From Xanthostigma xanthostigma (taxonomy: Eukaryota; Arthropoda; Insecta; Raphidioptera; Raphidiidae): 64,000 nt of DNA. The first letter of the stretch is position 1, and each line of letters starts with the position of its first letter. The DNA is taken from contig OY754467.1 in NCBI GenBank assembly GCA_963575645.1, positions 1,984,001 to 2,048,000 on the forward strand, given 5' to 3'. Position numbers and translations under genes: made by a program. Below, piece by piece: positions 30,560-42,422 of this stretch. The notes under the pieces are model-generated. The model was not told the DNA's origin and searched no databases. It was given only the letters and a program-made list of their open reading frames with translations.

Positions 30560-31985
30560 GTCGCACACGCAGCACACAGCTCACGCAGAGAAGGACCGAA
30601 GCATATAGTACATGCGGTGGCGGAGAGGGACAAACCATCACGCTGTTTGCCGTTACGTTTTGTTGTCGAGACGCCTCAATAAATTTTGCACACGGCTGTA
30701 CATAAGTCCATGACACTGTGCACACAGCTCACACAGAGAAGGACCGAAGAATATAGTACTTGCGGTAGCGGAGAGGGACAAACCATCACGCTGTTTGCCG
30801 TGACGTTTTGTTGTCGAGACGCCTAAATAAATCTTGCACACGGCTGTACATAAGTTCATGATACTATGCACACAGCTCACACAGAGAAGGAACGAAGCAT
30901 ATAGTACTTGCGGTGGCGGAGAGGGATAAACCATCACGCTGTTTGCCGTGACGTTTTGTTGTCGAGACGCTTAAATAAATCTTGCACACGGCTGTACATA
31001 AGTGCATGATATTGTGCACACAGCTCACACAGAGAAGGACCGAAGCATATAGTACATGCGGTGGCGGAGAGGGATAAACCATCACGCTGTTTGCCGTTAC
31101 GTTTTGTTGTCGAGACGCCTCAATAAATCTTGCACACGGCTGTACATAAGTCCATGATATTGTGCACACAGCTCACACAGAGAAGGACCGAAGAATATAG
31201 TACTTGCGGTGGCGGAGAGGGACAAACCATCACGCTGTTTGCCGTGACGTTTTGTTGTCGAGACGCCTCAATAAATTATGCACATGACTGTACATAAGTC
31301 CATGATACTATGCACACAGCTCACACAGAGAAGGAACGAAGCATATATATAGTATACGCGGTGGCGGAGAGGGACAATAAATTTTGCACACGACTGTACA
31401 TAAGTTTATGATACTATGCACACAGCTCACACAGAGAAGGACCGAAGCATATAGTACATGCGGTGGCGGAGAGGGACAAACCATCACGCTGTTTGCCGTG
31501 ACGTTTTATTGTCGAGACGCCTAAATAAATCTTGCACACGGCTGTACATAAGTCCATGATACTGTGCACACAGCTCACACAGAGAAGGACCGAAGCATAT
31601 AGTACATGCGGTGGCGGAGAGGGATAAACCATCACGCTGTTTGCCGTGACGTTTTGTTGTCGAGACGCCTCAATAAATTTTGCACACGGCTGTACATAAG
31701 TTCATGATACTATGCACACAGCTCACACAGAGAAGGAACGAAGCATATATATAGTATACGCGGTGGCGGAGAGGGACAATAAATTTTGCACACGACTGTA
31801 CATAAGTCCATGATACTGTACACACAGCTCACACAGAGAAGGAACGAAGCGTATATATAGTATACGCGGTGGCGGAGAGGGACAAACCATCATGTCATCG
31901 TGACGTTTTGCTGACAAGACGCGCCAATAAATGTTTCACAACAATAAATTTTGCACGCGACTGTACATAAGTCCATGATACTGTG
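30560..31985. repeat. Satellite array, about 147-bp unit, ten units in two length classes
   Basis: Units start CACACAGCTCACACAGAGAA and contain GTGGCGGAGAGGGACAAACC, CATCACGCTGTTTGCCGT, GTTTTGTTGTCGAGACGCC and CACGGCTGTACATAAGTCC. Most are about 147-149 bp. Short units of about 107 bp (about 31313 and 31714) lack the CATCACGC...GACGCC segment and have ATATATAGTATACGCGG; the last unit is a hybrid of both. Long minus-strand open frames are repeat read-through: they change frame between units and share no protein family. Confidence 0.93.
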
Positions 31986-32490
31986 CTGCAAGAACACAAT
32001 ACATAATATTCTTTTGGGGAAATGTGTTGCCTCCAAAAGGAAATGTGAGCGCTAGTGAATGGAAGAATAAAAAGACGAGTTCCAAATTCAATAAAAATAA
32101 GCTGGGTCACAAGCATGTATCGTTTACATAAAAAAATATGTAAACACAGAACGTCAGCTGAATATATTTTCGAGGTATTTTACGGTTTATAGAATGTCAA
32201 CAATATTCGCTTCTCAATTCGTCGCCTGTGAATAACAAGTTGGCAGGTTTAAAACCTTAAGCCTCAATTTCATACTTTATAAATATGATATTTATAAGTT
32301 AGCTATATAAAGTAATTCCATAATATCGCGTCAATGAATACGTAAAACAGGATAGACAGATAGATACAAAATTTTATTGTCAAATATAGTAAAATATAAA
32401 ATTACTACAAATAGTGGTACAAATTCTGCGTACACCACAGCAATTTTTTAGTAAACCTAGGTAATGAGCTCAAATCTAATTCTAACTTGG
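31986..32490. other. No gene; possible LINE tail
   Basis: TACAAAATTTTATTGTCAAA at about 32366 could be the inverse of a LINE 3' tail. Nothing else is recognisable. Confidence 0.3.
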
Positions 32491-32494
32491 TTAA

Positions 32495-33188
32495 GGCGGT
32501 TGAGCCGTTTTACGAAAATAATGAAAAAAATCTGAAATAAAGTTTTTTTAATAGATTTTTTTATGACAAAATTTTCTGTAAAAAATCAAAAATCATTAGG
32601 AGATTTATAAAGTTAAAAATTAAAAAAAACTTTTACATGTAGTCTTATGGAAAATATGTCAACCTAGCATGCAAACGGTACATTTTAATTTTTTGCAAAT
32701 AACCAAATAATGTCAGCAGTTCCAAAAACTATCTATGTAAAGCATCGATGTTTTACGCATATTTTAATATTTTTCCCAATTTAATTAGGAGACTTTTAAT
32801 CAATAAAAAAAATTATTAAACCTTAGCACTTTTCGATTATGGACTTTTATTCTTGACAGATTTAACAATTTTAACTGAATTTTCAACTTTTTAATGATTT
32901 AGTTTTAATTTTTATTACTTCTAATTTCTTTTTTCAATTGTTAACTGCAAAAAATGTGTAAAATACAGATATTTACATAAATGTATTTTTTTTAACCTAA
33001 CTTTGTAAAAAAATACTAAAGTTAGTCCATTAAGTATAAAGTACTGAAATAATTAATTAATATTAAAAAAAATTATTTATTTATGCCTTTATGACAATAA
33101 TTTATTGGTATCATCTACTTATAAACTATAAAAGTTCCCATTTAGAATTCGACTTACTTTTGGTTGGGACTGTAACGGATCAACCTCC
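32495..33188. mobile_element. TTAA-flanked MITE (piggyBac-like), 694 bp
   Basis: Ends GGCGGTTGAGCCGTT and (inverse) GGAGGTTGATCCGTT sit exactly between TTAA tetranucleotides (32491-32494, 33189-33192). TTAA TSDs are the piggyBac signature. Very AT-rich inside with no coding. A second copy at 63472-63842 also begins after TTAA. Confidence 0.75.
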
Positions 33189-33192
33189 TTAA

Positions 33193-33636
33193 GGATATAG
33201 GAAAAAGTAAAAGAAAAACCCCATACAGGAAAACGCTATCGTAAAACAGGATATAAATCCTCAAGAACTGCTCCGAATTTGATAATTTTTTTCAAATTTT
33301 GTTTTTTTATATTATTGAAAATCAGAAACCTTTTGGAGGGACATGAAAGTATTTATATTGTTTATTATACAATATTTACGATAAAATTCAAGCACGACTT
33401 TCAACAATACGAATTAGAAAATTATATGTACCTATTTATTAAAATTTCTTTTATTGCTTTCTTCTTTATTTTAGTATTTTCTCGTATTGTCATCTAATTC
33501 TAAGATATGTTAAAAATGTCAAGTCTCTATCTCACCAGGAAGTTAGTTTAAAATCAATTACAAAATTCCGCCCGACATACACGAAAAGCAAGTTAATATA
33601 AACGTGGTAATAAAATAGATATAGGTACGTCTAAAA
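33193..33636. other. No recognisable feature
   Basis: AT-rich; the 72-codon hydrophobic frame at 33279-33497 is low-complexity and not called. Confidence 0.35.
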
Positions 33637-33879
33637 CAGGCCTGAGTAAATAGCGGCCCACGGGCCAGATCCGGCCCGCGAATCATTTTATAAATGATTA
33701 TTAAGTGCGAAAATAGTTTACCAACATAATTTGGCGCAAAAAAAAAATTTAAGAAAAATAGTAAATAGCAAGGGCCACACGAAAAAAGATCTTTTTTTTG
33801 CTCTCCAAATTTTTGGCTCACGGTCAAATTTTCATCAGCAATGTGGCCCCCCGACGATCAAAAGATTTGCCCGCGCCTG
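33637..33879. mobile_element. hAT MITE, 243 bp, exact TSD GTCTAAAA
   Basis: Exact 8-bp TSD at 33629-33636 and 33880-33887. Ends CAGGCCTGAGTAAATAGCGG and CAGGCGCGGGCAAATC (inverse) with GGCCC-rich subterminal sequence, typical of small hAT elements. Confidence 0.93.
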
Positions 33880-33967
33880 GTCTAAAAGGTTCCCATGCAA
33901 AAGATCGTAGGCTACGAATAACGCATTCGTGGCATTGTCTGTCCAGTGATTGTTGAAACAGGAGTAC

Positions 33968-33968
<1 letters not shown>

Positions 33969-34020
<52 letters not shown>
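33969..34020. repeat. (GA)n microsatellite
   Basis: About 25 uninterrupted AG repeats. The overlapping minus-strand frame starts with a serine-leucine run made from this repeat. Confidence 0.97.
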
Positions 34021-34024
<4 letters not shown>

Positions 34025-35111
34025 CATATCCCAAAACCAACAACAAATGCTCTTAGGGCGGTTTATATATTCTCGTCAATCTTAATTTAAAACTGTACGT
34101 TGTTGTGTCATCTTTACAAGAACAGTTTCAAAAGTCGATGCCTCTGTCGCTTTCATTTCAAACGCAACACGCTAAATTAGTGCGGGGGCGTCTGAAACAA
34201 ACGTTTTGTCTACAAATTATAACTCAACGACTTTTCATTATATTTTGAATTAGTACCTTCCTTATTTAAAATTTGCATATCGCTCAGAAATTCATGTTTT
34301 TGTATAGCTTTTTCGAAATGTGAAATTCGTCTACAATTTTAAAGGCGTAGAGGAGGGAGGGGAATGGCGCTCACTGGGTAATGGCACTCACCTCTGTAAC
34401 TCTGTCAAAAAGGAACGTAGGAACACGTCACGTCGCGTGAAGCGCGAGGGGAGGGGGCCTCTAATAGACAGCGATGCAAACGGACAGTCAGCTCGCGTCA
34501 TGCGACCGTGAAGAGCGTTTATTTGTTTGCGACCGCGCTGATCTAATTTTTAATTAGCTTCTGAACAAGTTAAGTTGCTGGGCTCGCTATACTATGGACT
34601 CATTGTTGCAGATTTGCGTAAACTTGTTTATAAATTTACTGAGCGCAACAATATCAAAAACATTATTATGATCAAAGCAGTAAAACAGCCGGATTGGATT
34701 GGGGACACTACTTTATGAGACCCTGAGCGGCATTACCCAAAGTCAGGGGCAATGCCGCTCAAACATGTTTTTTTAATAATGTTTTCCTACTACTAGTAGG
34801 TGAAAGATATATGCTTTTGTTGTTAAATTGTCGATTACTCGATAATTAAAGACTTTGTTACTCTTCTTAATTTTGATTTATAATAAATAATTTAAAAAAT
34901 ACACCATGTTTTCCTTAAGTGAACGTCATTCCCCCGTCCTACCCTACTTATTTCTTCGTTGATAGTTACGCACTTAAATTATTTATTTTTAAAATACCCA
35001 AGGTCAGTAAATAACAGATGTTACCTCGTGTTGAATAGTAGTGGGGAATGACGTCATCCAGTGGATCTATATTGATAAAAATATTGGGTTCGTCAATTGA
35101 CGTTTATTTAG
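34021..35111. other. No gene; two small inverted repeats
   Basis: 34350-34530 is GC-richer without recognisable coding. 34724-34761 is a hairpin (TGAGCGGCATT-ACCC against GGGCA-ATGCCGCTCA). GAACGTCATTCCCC at 34921 and GGGGAATGACGTC at 35042 face each other, a possible short TIR element of about 135 bp. Confidence 0.5.
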
Positions 35112-35440
35112 TGAAACTTTTATTCTATCGCCCCGAATTTTTCTGATCGTCTGTTGCATGTCGCATTACAGGCGGCCGCGGAGTAGGAGTAAAGTGAAAG
35201 GCGCTCGGAGTAGGCGCTCGGTAGAGCAGCCAAGGCCAATATGGCGGCGCCCATGGTTAGCATCAGCTGACCATGTAGTATGTATAACACATAGTCAGTC
35301 TGTCATGCGGGCAAGTGCTGTACAAGTGTTTACATGTTTTTATTCGTGTATTCATGTGAATATTGTTGTTTATAGTTAATCGTGATGGATAAGTGTCTAC
35401 AATCCAACGCCTACAATCCAATAAAAGTTTCACTTGCGTC
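35112..35440. mobile_element. Possible TIR element, AGTGAAACTTTTATT ends
   Basis: AGTGAAACTTTTATT at about 35114 is repeated inverted at about 35419-35433. The interior is GC-rich (GGCGGCCGCGGAGTAGG, AATATGGCGGCGCCCATGG). The ends resemble those at 10970 and 36137. No TSD was seen, so a host regulatory or exonic segment is not excluded. Confidence 0.4.
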
Positions 35441-37969
35441 GTGGTTTCTTAAAACCACACAACTGTTGTTTTTTTTAAACACAAACTTACCCAAATCGAT
35501 TGATTATGGAGATATTATTGTAACGGCTTACCTGTAACAAAAATAAAAATTATCAATAATCCGTGCACATCGCGCGTTAGATTTCTTTCGTTCTTTGGCG
35601 TGATTAAAAAACGAATTTTCAATTTGCATTCAAATAATTTGCACTGATTTTTCACTCGCTACTTGATAGAACGTGATTAATAACAGATAATAAGAATACT
35701 TGAAAATTCAACAAAATTTAATATTATAGAATTTTCAACACTGGCCTATTATGAACAAGGCTAATTAATAAGTCCATATCAATATCAATTTTAAACTCCA
35801 TATTCACAATGAGCAGAACAAGGTAGGTAGGTAGGTATAGGTAAAAACGTGCGCGCACATCTGTCCTATGAAATGACGTGGTCCACTGCATCGGACAGAC
35901 CGCCGTCGCGCCGAGCGGCGACGTGCGGGTATCAGTTGAGTTTTGTTGCAACGGTTACATGCCCGTCGCGTTAATAAACACCTATACTAACCTATTGAAC
36001 ACTTCGCGTCGGCCCGTCATAAAAATCGGGCCGTTATCCGTTGTCGTTAACAAGAGGCCTTAATACAGCATTGCGGTTTTTTTGTCACGTCCGTCGCGTC
36101 GAATCCAATTGACACTATATCGCCTGTCGGGCGTAAAAAAGTTTCACTTCAAAATATTTACAAGGGTTATTTGGATATTTGGGTTAGAGCACAGAACAAT
36201 AATAGGTACAGAAGGCGCATAATGATAGTTTGTAGGCAGATCTTCTGTCACAAGAAGCGAGGTGCAGGCAGTAGCATAGCACTACGTGATATATCAGAGA
36301 CGTATTCAGGATTATTATTCTGTGGGTTAGAGATATGAAGTTTTTCTGATTAATTCTTGAGAAACACTCGCACGACATGCCGAATCGGTACGCATGTAGG
36401 TATCTACCTATAGCTATAATATTATATTATGTATGTAAGTGGGTATGTACTGTATACGTGAGACTGTACGCATTGTACCTACGTACGCTGACGACGGCGA
36501 CACGCAAAGAGGAAGTCGAAGAAAGAGACACTGTAAGGAAGTCGCACTCGCAGAGACGCCGTACGCTGCCGTTAAAAAAATAATTAAAAAAAAAATTGCA
36601 GCCAATTTAGCGACGGGACCATTCAAACTTCAAAATGTTGACATTTGATACAGTATAATAAAGAAAAATTTCTGATAACGCGTGAGGTGGCGCGGGTAAT
36701 GGCTAGTATTCAATATGATATTTGCTGGTCGTTGCCATAATATGTTCCACGTCATTTAACTAGTTTATTTCTGACAGATCTACGAAAAGAACAGCTGATT
36801 TTTTTTTATTTTAAAAATATTTCCGAAACTATAAAATTTAGAAAATAGTTATTGGCGTAACTAGTAGTCTAAGTCATTCATCGCGCTGACAGGTCATGAC
36901 TTAGCCTACAAGTTGCGCCCATAATTTTATTCAACAACTGCGCGTTATTCATGTTTTAATTATAATGAGATGTTGTAAATATCTAATTTATTTCTTTATA
37001 AAAAAAACTGTCAATACTAACAGCACCAAACAGCACGATTCAATGTTTTGGTTTGAGGTTAGCCGGTTATGAATAAACTCCATGTCGAAAACATTCGGCC
37101 TCTCAATTTTAGTCTCAATGGGTAACAACGGAGTTGTTGTTACCTACTATTTCGTTACGACTCAGAAAATAGTTACGTTTATTTTCATTACTCCACAATG
37201 GCCGAGCTAGTAGGAATCTTCATTGAGTTATGACAAGTAATTGTCACCAGTCGGTAAATGGCTATTTAGGGTTCGGTTTTTAGGCATGATAAAACATGAA
37301 TAACGTGCATGAGTTGAATAAAAAAATTAACGAAACTTTCATGAAAAAATAAATAGAATAGAATAGGGTGTTATGAAAAGTAAACCATTATTATATAAAA
37401 AAAACACCGTTATATCTCTTCTGTGCATGCGCCGATTTTCCCCAAAAATAATTTGCATACCAAACATCCTGCCAAAATTTGGTTTCAATCCGCTCATCCG
37501 TTTGACCTGTACCGTGCTCACAGACAGACAAACAGAGTCGTTGAAAAACTTGTGAGCGGTAGTGTACGGCGGCGTCTTCCATGTCTCCCATCATTCAAGC
37601 GACTGAACGGGACAAAATAATAAAATGTTATTTATCTCCGACGTCTGCATCAGTTTCACTTCCAATTCGGTTTTATTGGTCGATGCGGGCAATTTTGAAT
37701 ACATTAAATATGTTCAATGCCTCTTTTATATTATGTAATGTAGCGTACCTGCCTCTAGTATAGGGATGTAAAATGTTTAATGTAGGTATGGAATAATGGT
37801 AGAACTCCCTCCTCCCGTGACTCATGGCGGGTTTAAAAAGTTGCAATTACAGTAAGAGAAAACCTCTTATCGGGAGGATCAATAAAAATAAGGGATCATT
37901 TCTCTCTCTATATTTTTTGCACCGCGCTCTATAAAATAGCTGTTTTTCATTCTGGCGGTTGTAAAACTA
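35441..37969. other. No supported gene; one CpG-rich block
   Basis: 35870-36120 is CpG-rich (CCGCCGTCGCGCCGAGCGGC, then GGGTATCAGTTGAG with a TCAGT initiator-like motif). It ends near GTAAAAAAGTTTCACTTC, a lone end of the 10970-type family. 37450-37540 (TTTGACCTGTACCGTGCTCA and CAGACAGACAAACAG) reappears inverted near 44830-44880, a short dispersed repeat. Short frames here have no recognisable domain. Confidence 0.4.
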
Positions 37970-38144
37970 GGGGAGGACGGGGTCAATTGTAACACGGGTC
38001 AATTGTAACAGTATTTATGTACATTCAGTCACCAGCGACTGAATGTACATCAATGCAATAGTATCATATTCTCATTTTGTTGGTAGATGTCACTAAAATA
38101 GTCAGCTACAATTGACCCGTGTTACAATTGACCCCGTTCTCCCC
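37970..38144. mobile_element. TIR MITE, GGGGAGRACGGGGTCAATTG ends, TA TSD
   Basis: The left end GGGGAGGACGGGGTCAATTG plus TAACACGGGTCAATTG is repeated inverted at the right end, flanked by TA. A second palindrome (ATGTACATTCAGTC against GACTGAATGTACAT) lies inside. TA TSD and the end type suggest the Tc1/mariner-pogo group. Confidence 0.9.
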
Positions 38145-38249
38145 TACTCGTTCGGCACTAGTGCGTAATGTAGACACAAAAGAAATGCGATTTTACCAAT
38201 CCAAAAATAATTGTCAGTTGTCAATCAAGACGAGCACCAGAGACAGCTG

Positions 38250-38800
38250 CTTATAGAAAAAAGTACGCTGAATCGATTAGGCGTAAGCGCAAATTCATAT
38301 CTCGATTAGTTTAGACGCTATGACGGTTTAAAATGTATAAAAATTTTAACAGTTAAAATTGGCTCCCAAACTGCGAGAGATACAGGGTTGCGGATGGTCG
38401 GAATCGATTCAGAATGACTTTTTTAAGTATGTACAATATCAAACGAAACTGCAGAGCGAACTTTTTTTCAAAAACTTTCCAATCTTACTTTTTCTGTTTT
38501 TTAGAAAGACTCAGACATCTGTAACATTAGTGTTTACGACTTACAACTGAGGTTATTATTATAGAAAAAATCGCGCTGAGTCGATTCCGACCACTCCCAC
38601 CTCGGTATCATTAGTGATTTAGAAGTTACAGCGTTTTTAAGTTTTTCTCCAATAATATAAATAAACGCTCGTATCTCCAAAAGCGATACATGGTTGCGGA
38701 TTGTCGGAATCGATTCAGCTCGACTTTTTCTATTTATTTTTATTATGGAAAAAAGTACGCCGAATCGATTAGGCCTAAGCGCAAATAGCCGTACAAAAAA
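38250..38800. repeat. Degenerate direct and inverted repeats
   Basis: GAAAAAAGTACGCYGAATCG with TTAGGCSTAAGCGCAAAT occurs at 38256 and 38752. GGTTGCGGATKGTCGGAATC with GATTCAG occurs at 38388 and 38692, and an inverse-like block (GAGTCGATTCCGACCA) at 38578. An old, rearranged element or short array; not assigned. 38145-38249 and 38801-39289 hold nothing recognisable. Confidence 0.5.
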
Positions 38801-39289
38801 ACTGCTGGTCTATTAACATATAGATTATCAAATTAAAATCAGGTATTAAATTGACGAGATCTCGACAAATTCATCTCGATTCGGCTCCGAAAAAGCGTCG
38901 AGAAAAATGGAAACTCGCGAGACAAAGGCCGCTGTTGCAATTTTATAAATTAATTTTAAATAGTGTACATGCTCCTTTAGAATGAAAGCTGTTTTTGTAC
39001 TCGAGTGTTTAAATGTGTGTAAAATTAGTGCGTTTATTGTCTTCATAAAAAATAAAAAAAAAAACAATACGGAAAAAAACAATCATTAAATTAAATTGAA
39101 ATAAATTACAGTTATGTATTAATTAATTGATAATTACACACATGAAGTTGATCTCGTGTTGTCAAAAAGATAAATTAACAACGTGTTTAATGTTACATAG
39201 ATAAAAACGGAAATATGAACGTGTCAAGATTGTAGAGTAGTTGTATACACAGAGATTACAGTAGTAGTACCTATACAAAATTCAATTTT

Positions 39290-39755
39290 TACGGCCCGAC
39301 CTTGTCTGGGTAGTTTGTCAGCGAAATTTGGCTGCTAAGCGTCCTTTGGCGCTGGATTTCGTAATGGCATTTACGCATTCGCTTCACACGATGCGTGTAT
39401 TGAAGATTGCTTTGTAGATGGGTTTGATGCGCGCGCAGTAACAGAATTCGAATGTTAATCCGAATGTTAAAGTGAACGTTTATTGTCTCTGAACAGAACA
39501 CACTACCTAAATGACGTCATGTTTGTTTGTGGGCGTTTACCCCTGTCGTCCACGTGACAAGGTACTGTCTCCTGATTGGTTCTTGCTTAAAACAAGCAGA
39601 CAAATAAGTACGAAAAATAGGTCCGGTTCTAATCTATATGTACCTAACCGCGCATGCGAGAACGCAATGACGTAATTTCTATTCTCGTAGCCAGCGCGAC
39701 AGCCAAAACAAGTTCCAGCAGTGATTCAGGCGGCAAAACTAGCCTCGTGTGAGAC
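39290..39755 (+). repeat. Dispersed repeat E, copy 3
   Basis: Longest shared match with copy 1: GCTTTGTAGATGSGTTTG, GTCTCTGAACAGAAC, GTGGGCGTTTAYCC, CCACGTGACAAGRTACT, CTGATTGGTTCTTG. It contains TGACGTCA at about 39511 and an E-box. Confidence 0.65.
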
Positions 39756-39806
39756 ATTTGCGACTGTAGTTTGAAATTTGCCAAAAGCACTTTTGACAAT
39801 CTAGAT

Positions 39807-40291
39807 CAGTGATTCCCAAAGTGGTCTATATCGACCCCCAGGGGTCGACGACAACTTGCAAGGGGTCCATGTCAGCGAGGAAAAATTGGGGGTCCATGAA
39901 ATGAAAATGGGGGTCAACGATAGTGAATCTCCTAACAAAAAAAGGAACAAACTGGACATCGTTAACCGAAGAGATTTAAGATTAAATCTAACTAAATTGA
40001 TGCCAAATGTTGAAAATTTATTATTAAAGCATCAGGTTCATCCCTCACACTAAAAGCATTTATTTTTTGCTTAGTTATTTTATGTAACAGAAATTAAATT
40101 TTAATTTGAATCTACCTACTTATTTAATAAATGTATAAAACTAAACATTTCACACTACATTTCACTACCGTTATAAATTTAAATCGTTCAAAGTTAGTAG
40201 CACTATACCGGTTGTCAAAAATATATTTGAAATTAATTAACCGAAAAACATGGCAAGTGGTCTACGAGACAAAAAAGTTTGGGGACCTCTG
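39807..40291 (+). mobile_element. hAT-1 deletion derivative
   Basis: Same CAGTGATTCCCAAAGTGG / CAGAGGTCCCCAAACTTT ends as 15280. TSD ATCTAGAT against ATCTAGGT (one mismatch). About 50 bp shorter than the first copy in the 3' part. Confidence 0.93.
39883..40053 (+). pseudogene. hAT transposase C-terminal remnant
   Basis: 57 codons nearly identical to 15357-15527 (DLRLNLTKLMPNVENLLLKH and stop). The BED and catalytic parts are missing, as in the sister copies. Confidence 0.8.
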
Positions 40292-40733
40292 ATCTAGGTG
40301 AACAGTCATCTTAATATCATTGGTCATTATTAATTATGGATAAATGACTCATCGACGTTGCAAGAAACACATGAGAATAATAATAAAAAATAATGTCATA
40401 AGAGAACCTGTAGAGAGGTAGATATAGGCAACTGTTTACAAAACCAAGGCATGTGAAAGAATATCACATGACAATCCAACGCTACCTCGATCTCGTCGCG
40501 CACCAACAACACAGAACAATCATGAGAATGCATTTATCTTCATTTTATTTTATTATCATAACAGGTGCGCGCGTTGCCATTGATGAAATTGCGTAACATT
40601 TTCGTAACTAAACAACCTGTGAGGATATATTATGCGGCCAAAAAACAAAACTCTCCACAGATGGCACTGTATGGCGCTTGTTTTTATAAAAAAAAGTATG
40701 TTTTCACCTCTCACAGGTATGACATCTATGTAA
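40292..40733. other. No recognisable feature
   Basis: Ordinary sequence; a 61-codon frame running into the Helitron start is not supported. Confidence 0.35.
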
Positions 40734-41222
40734 TCTATACTAATATATAAAGCTGAAGAGTTTGTTTGTTTGTTTGAACGCGCTAATCTCAGGAACTACT
40801 GGTTCAAATTGAAAAAAAAAATTTTGTTGTATAGCCAATTTATCGAGGAAGGCTATAGGCTATATAAAATCAGGCTACGGCCATTAGGAGCGGAGCTTTA
40901 ATGAAAAATGTTGCAAAATGTATCTCAAAAATAAGCTTCTATTCATGTGAAATGCACTAACTAGATATAACTCATATTAGCGTTGTGAGAACACAACCTC
41001 AGGTGGATCAATTTGTAGAGCATGCGACTGTCAATATCAGGGTCGTGGGTTCGAGCCCCACGTTGGGCGAATATATTTTTATTTTTTTTTTTATTTTCTA
41101 CATTGCTTTCTTCTAAGGCTTACATTTAATTTTATTTAATTAATTTTAAAAAAATTATTAGTTAAAAAAAGTTTAAATACTGCTTTTTAACGACAAAAAC
41201 TTTTGAACGGTAACTCCGATCA
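40734..41222 (+). mobile_element. Hel-A Helitron with tRNA-like gene, 3'-truncated
   Basis: A|TCTATACTAATATATAAAGC start and the tRNA-carrying body. The match stops in GAACGGTAACTCCGATCAT, about 110 bp before the expected CTAG, where a palindromic element begins. Confidence 0.9.
40997..41069 (+). pseudogene. tRNA-Lys-derived pseudogene captured by Hel-A
   Basis: Nearly identical to 20304-20376 (CCTCAGGTGGATCAATTTGT, anticodon position GTC), with GGGTTCGAGCCCCACGTTGG intact, so box B and the 3' acceptor are better preserved. Box A is more decayed (ATCAATTTGT). Confidence 0.78.
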
Positions 41223-41335
41223 TGAATAAAAAATACTAGTATTATTGTGAAAAAAGAGTGGGGCGCTTTGTTCCACATTTTCGTACATCGAGCGCCCCAC
41301 GCTTTTTTCACAATAATGCTTGTATTTTTAATTCA
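41223..41335. mobile_element. 113-bp palindromic MITE
   Basis: TGAATAAAAAATAC through TGAAAAAAGAGTGGGGCGCT is repeated inverted in the right half with a loop of about 22 nt. It begins exactly where the Helitron match ends, so the two breakpoints are linked. Confidence 0.85.
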
Positions 41336-41782
41336 TTATTGTTTTAAGCTTATTTTAAAAAAAAATATATTTTTTACTTTTTAGTTCGATATAAAGCGTG
41401 TTTTCTAGTTTTTTTTAAACTATATTTTTATTTATATAGATGTTAACTACTGAAATATCATGACTAAGTTATATTTTAGAATTAGATATAATATATTATG
41501 ATTCATTAAGTATTTGAAGGTCGTATGAAAATTTGCATTGTTTCATTCCGAGAAATATGTGCAACAATTCTGCACTTAAGAAAAACGTGCGTTAAATGAC
41601 AACAATTACTTCTTAGTTTCGGCTAATAAACGTCAGTCACAAAAATATTTATGAAAGGTGTTTGTTTTAAAAAAATTCAACATAAATTTTTACACGTTGA
41701 GTTTAATATGGCATCAAATCTTTGATTAACGTCTGATTATATTCTTCACTAAATACAATTTGCGACTAATTTTCAGACAATA

Positions 41783-42422
41783 TCGCACGTTGAAAACAAA
41801 AGTGACATTAAGCAAAAAATTACATTTTACAGTAGAGCACTTTTTAGTTTTAATAATATTGTTTTGTCCTAAAAAAGTTACTATTAAAATACTGCTTATA
41901 GAGATTCTTTTGTTAATAATGAGACAATTTATTATTATTTAAATATATTTGTTGACCACAATGTTAAAAATAAAGTTATTAAAAAAAAGACCTTTCAACA
42001 ATAATTTTTTGTTTAGTGTCATTGTTGTCATAACCTATAATCAGTAAATTGGAGACTTCAACTGCAAAAAGTGTCACTAAACAAAATGTGTCATTTTATG
42101 TATTTACTTACTTGCATTAATTTTTGTAGCAACTGTAATCAGTAAACTGTCATTTAACAAAATGTGTCACTTTTTCACTTACAGCGACGTACGTACCAAA
42201 CAACTGCTTTGACACAATTAAAATAGTGTCGTTATATCATACACGACCATGGGCAATTCTTTCAAAATATAAAGTGACACTAGCTCAATCTAGCGGAAAT
42301 AAGTGGATTTATGAGCAAACGGAAATTTTCGTATAGTGACACTCTTGCAGTAAAACATGAATCTTACAAAAGGTGAAAAGTTAACTTTTTTGTATAGTGT
42401 CACTATTGTTTTCAACGTGCGA
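41783..42422. mobile_element. TIR element with GTGTCACT repeats, TA TSD
   Basis: Ends TCGCACGTTGAAAACAAAAG and inverse (TCGCACGTTGAAAACAATAG), flanked by TA. GTGTCACT/AGTGACAC occurs about eight times inside, mostly toward the right. TA TSD fits Tc1/mariner-type transposition. 41336-41782 shows nothing else. Confidence 0.8.

Noticed and set aside
30525-31635. Several 66-101-codon minus-strand frames sharing LCVSCVH and PSPPPHVLYAS motifs, looking like a cysteine-rich gene family
   Set aside because: They are the satellite unit read on its reverse strand; units of 147-149 bp shift the frame from copy to copy and no outside similarity is evident.
33824-34027. Minus frame starting with a Ser-Leu run, resembling a signal peptide
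   Set aside because: The run is a translated (GA)n microsatellite and the rest is hAT MITE sequence.
35870-36120. CpG-rich block with a TCAGT initiator-like motif, considered as a CpG-island promoter or LTR
   Set aside because: No TATA box at proper distance, no paired repeat and no downstream frame; evidence too thin to call.
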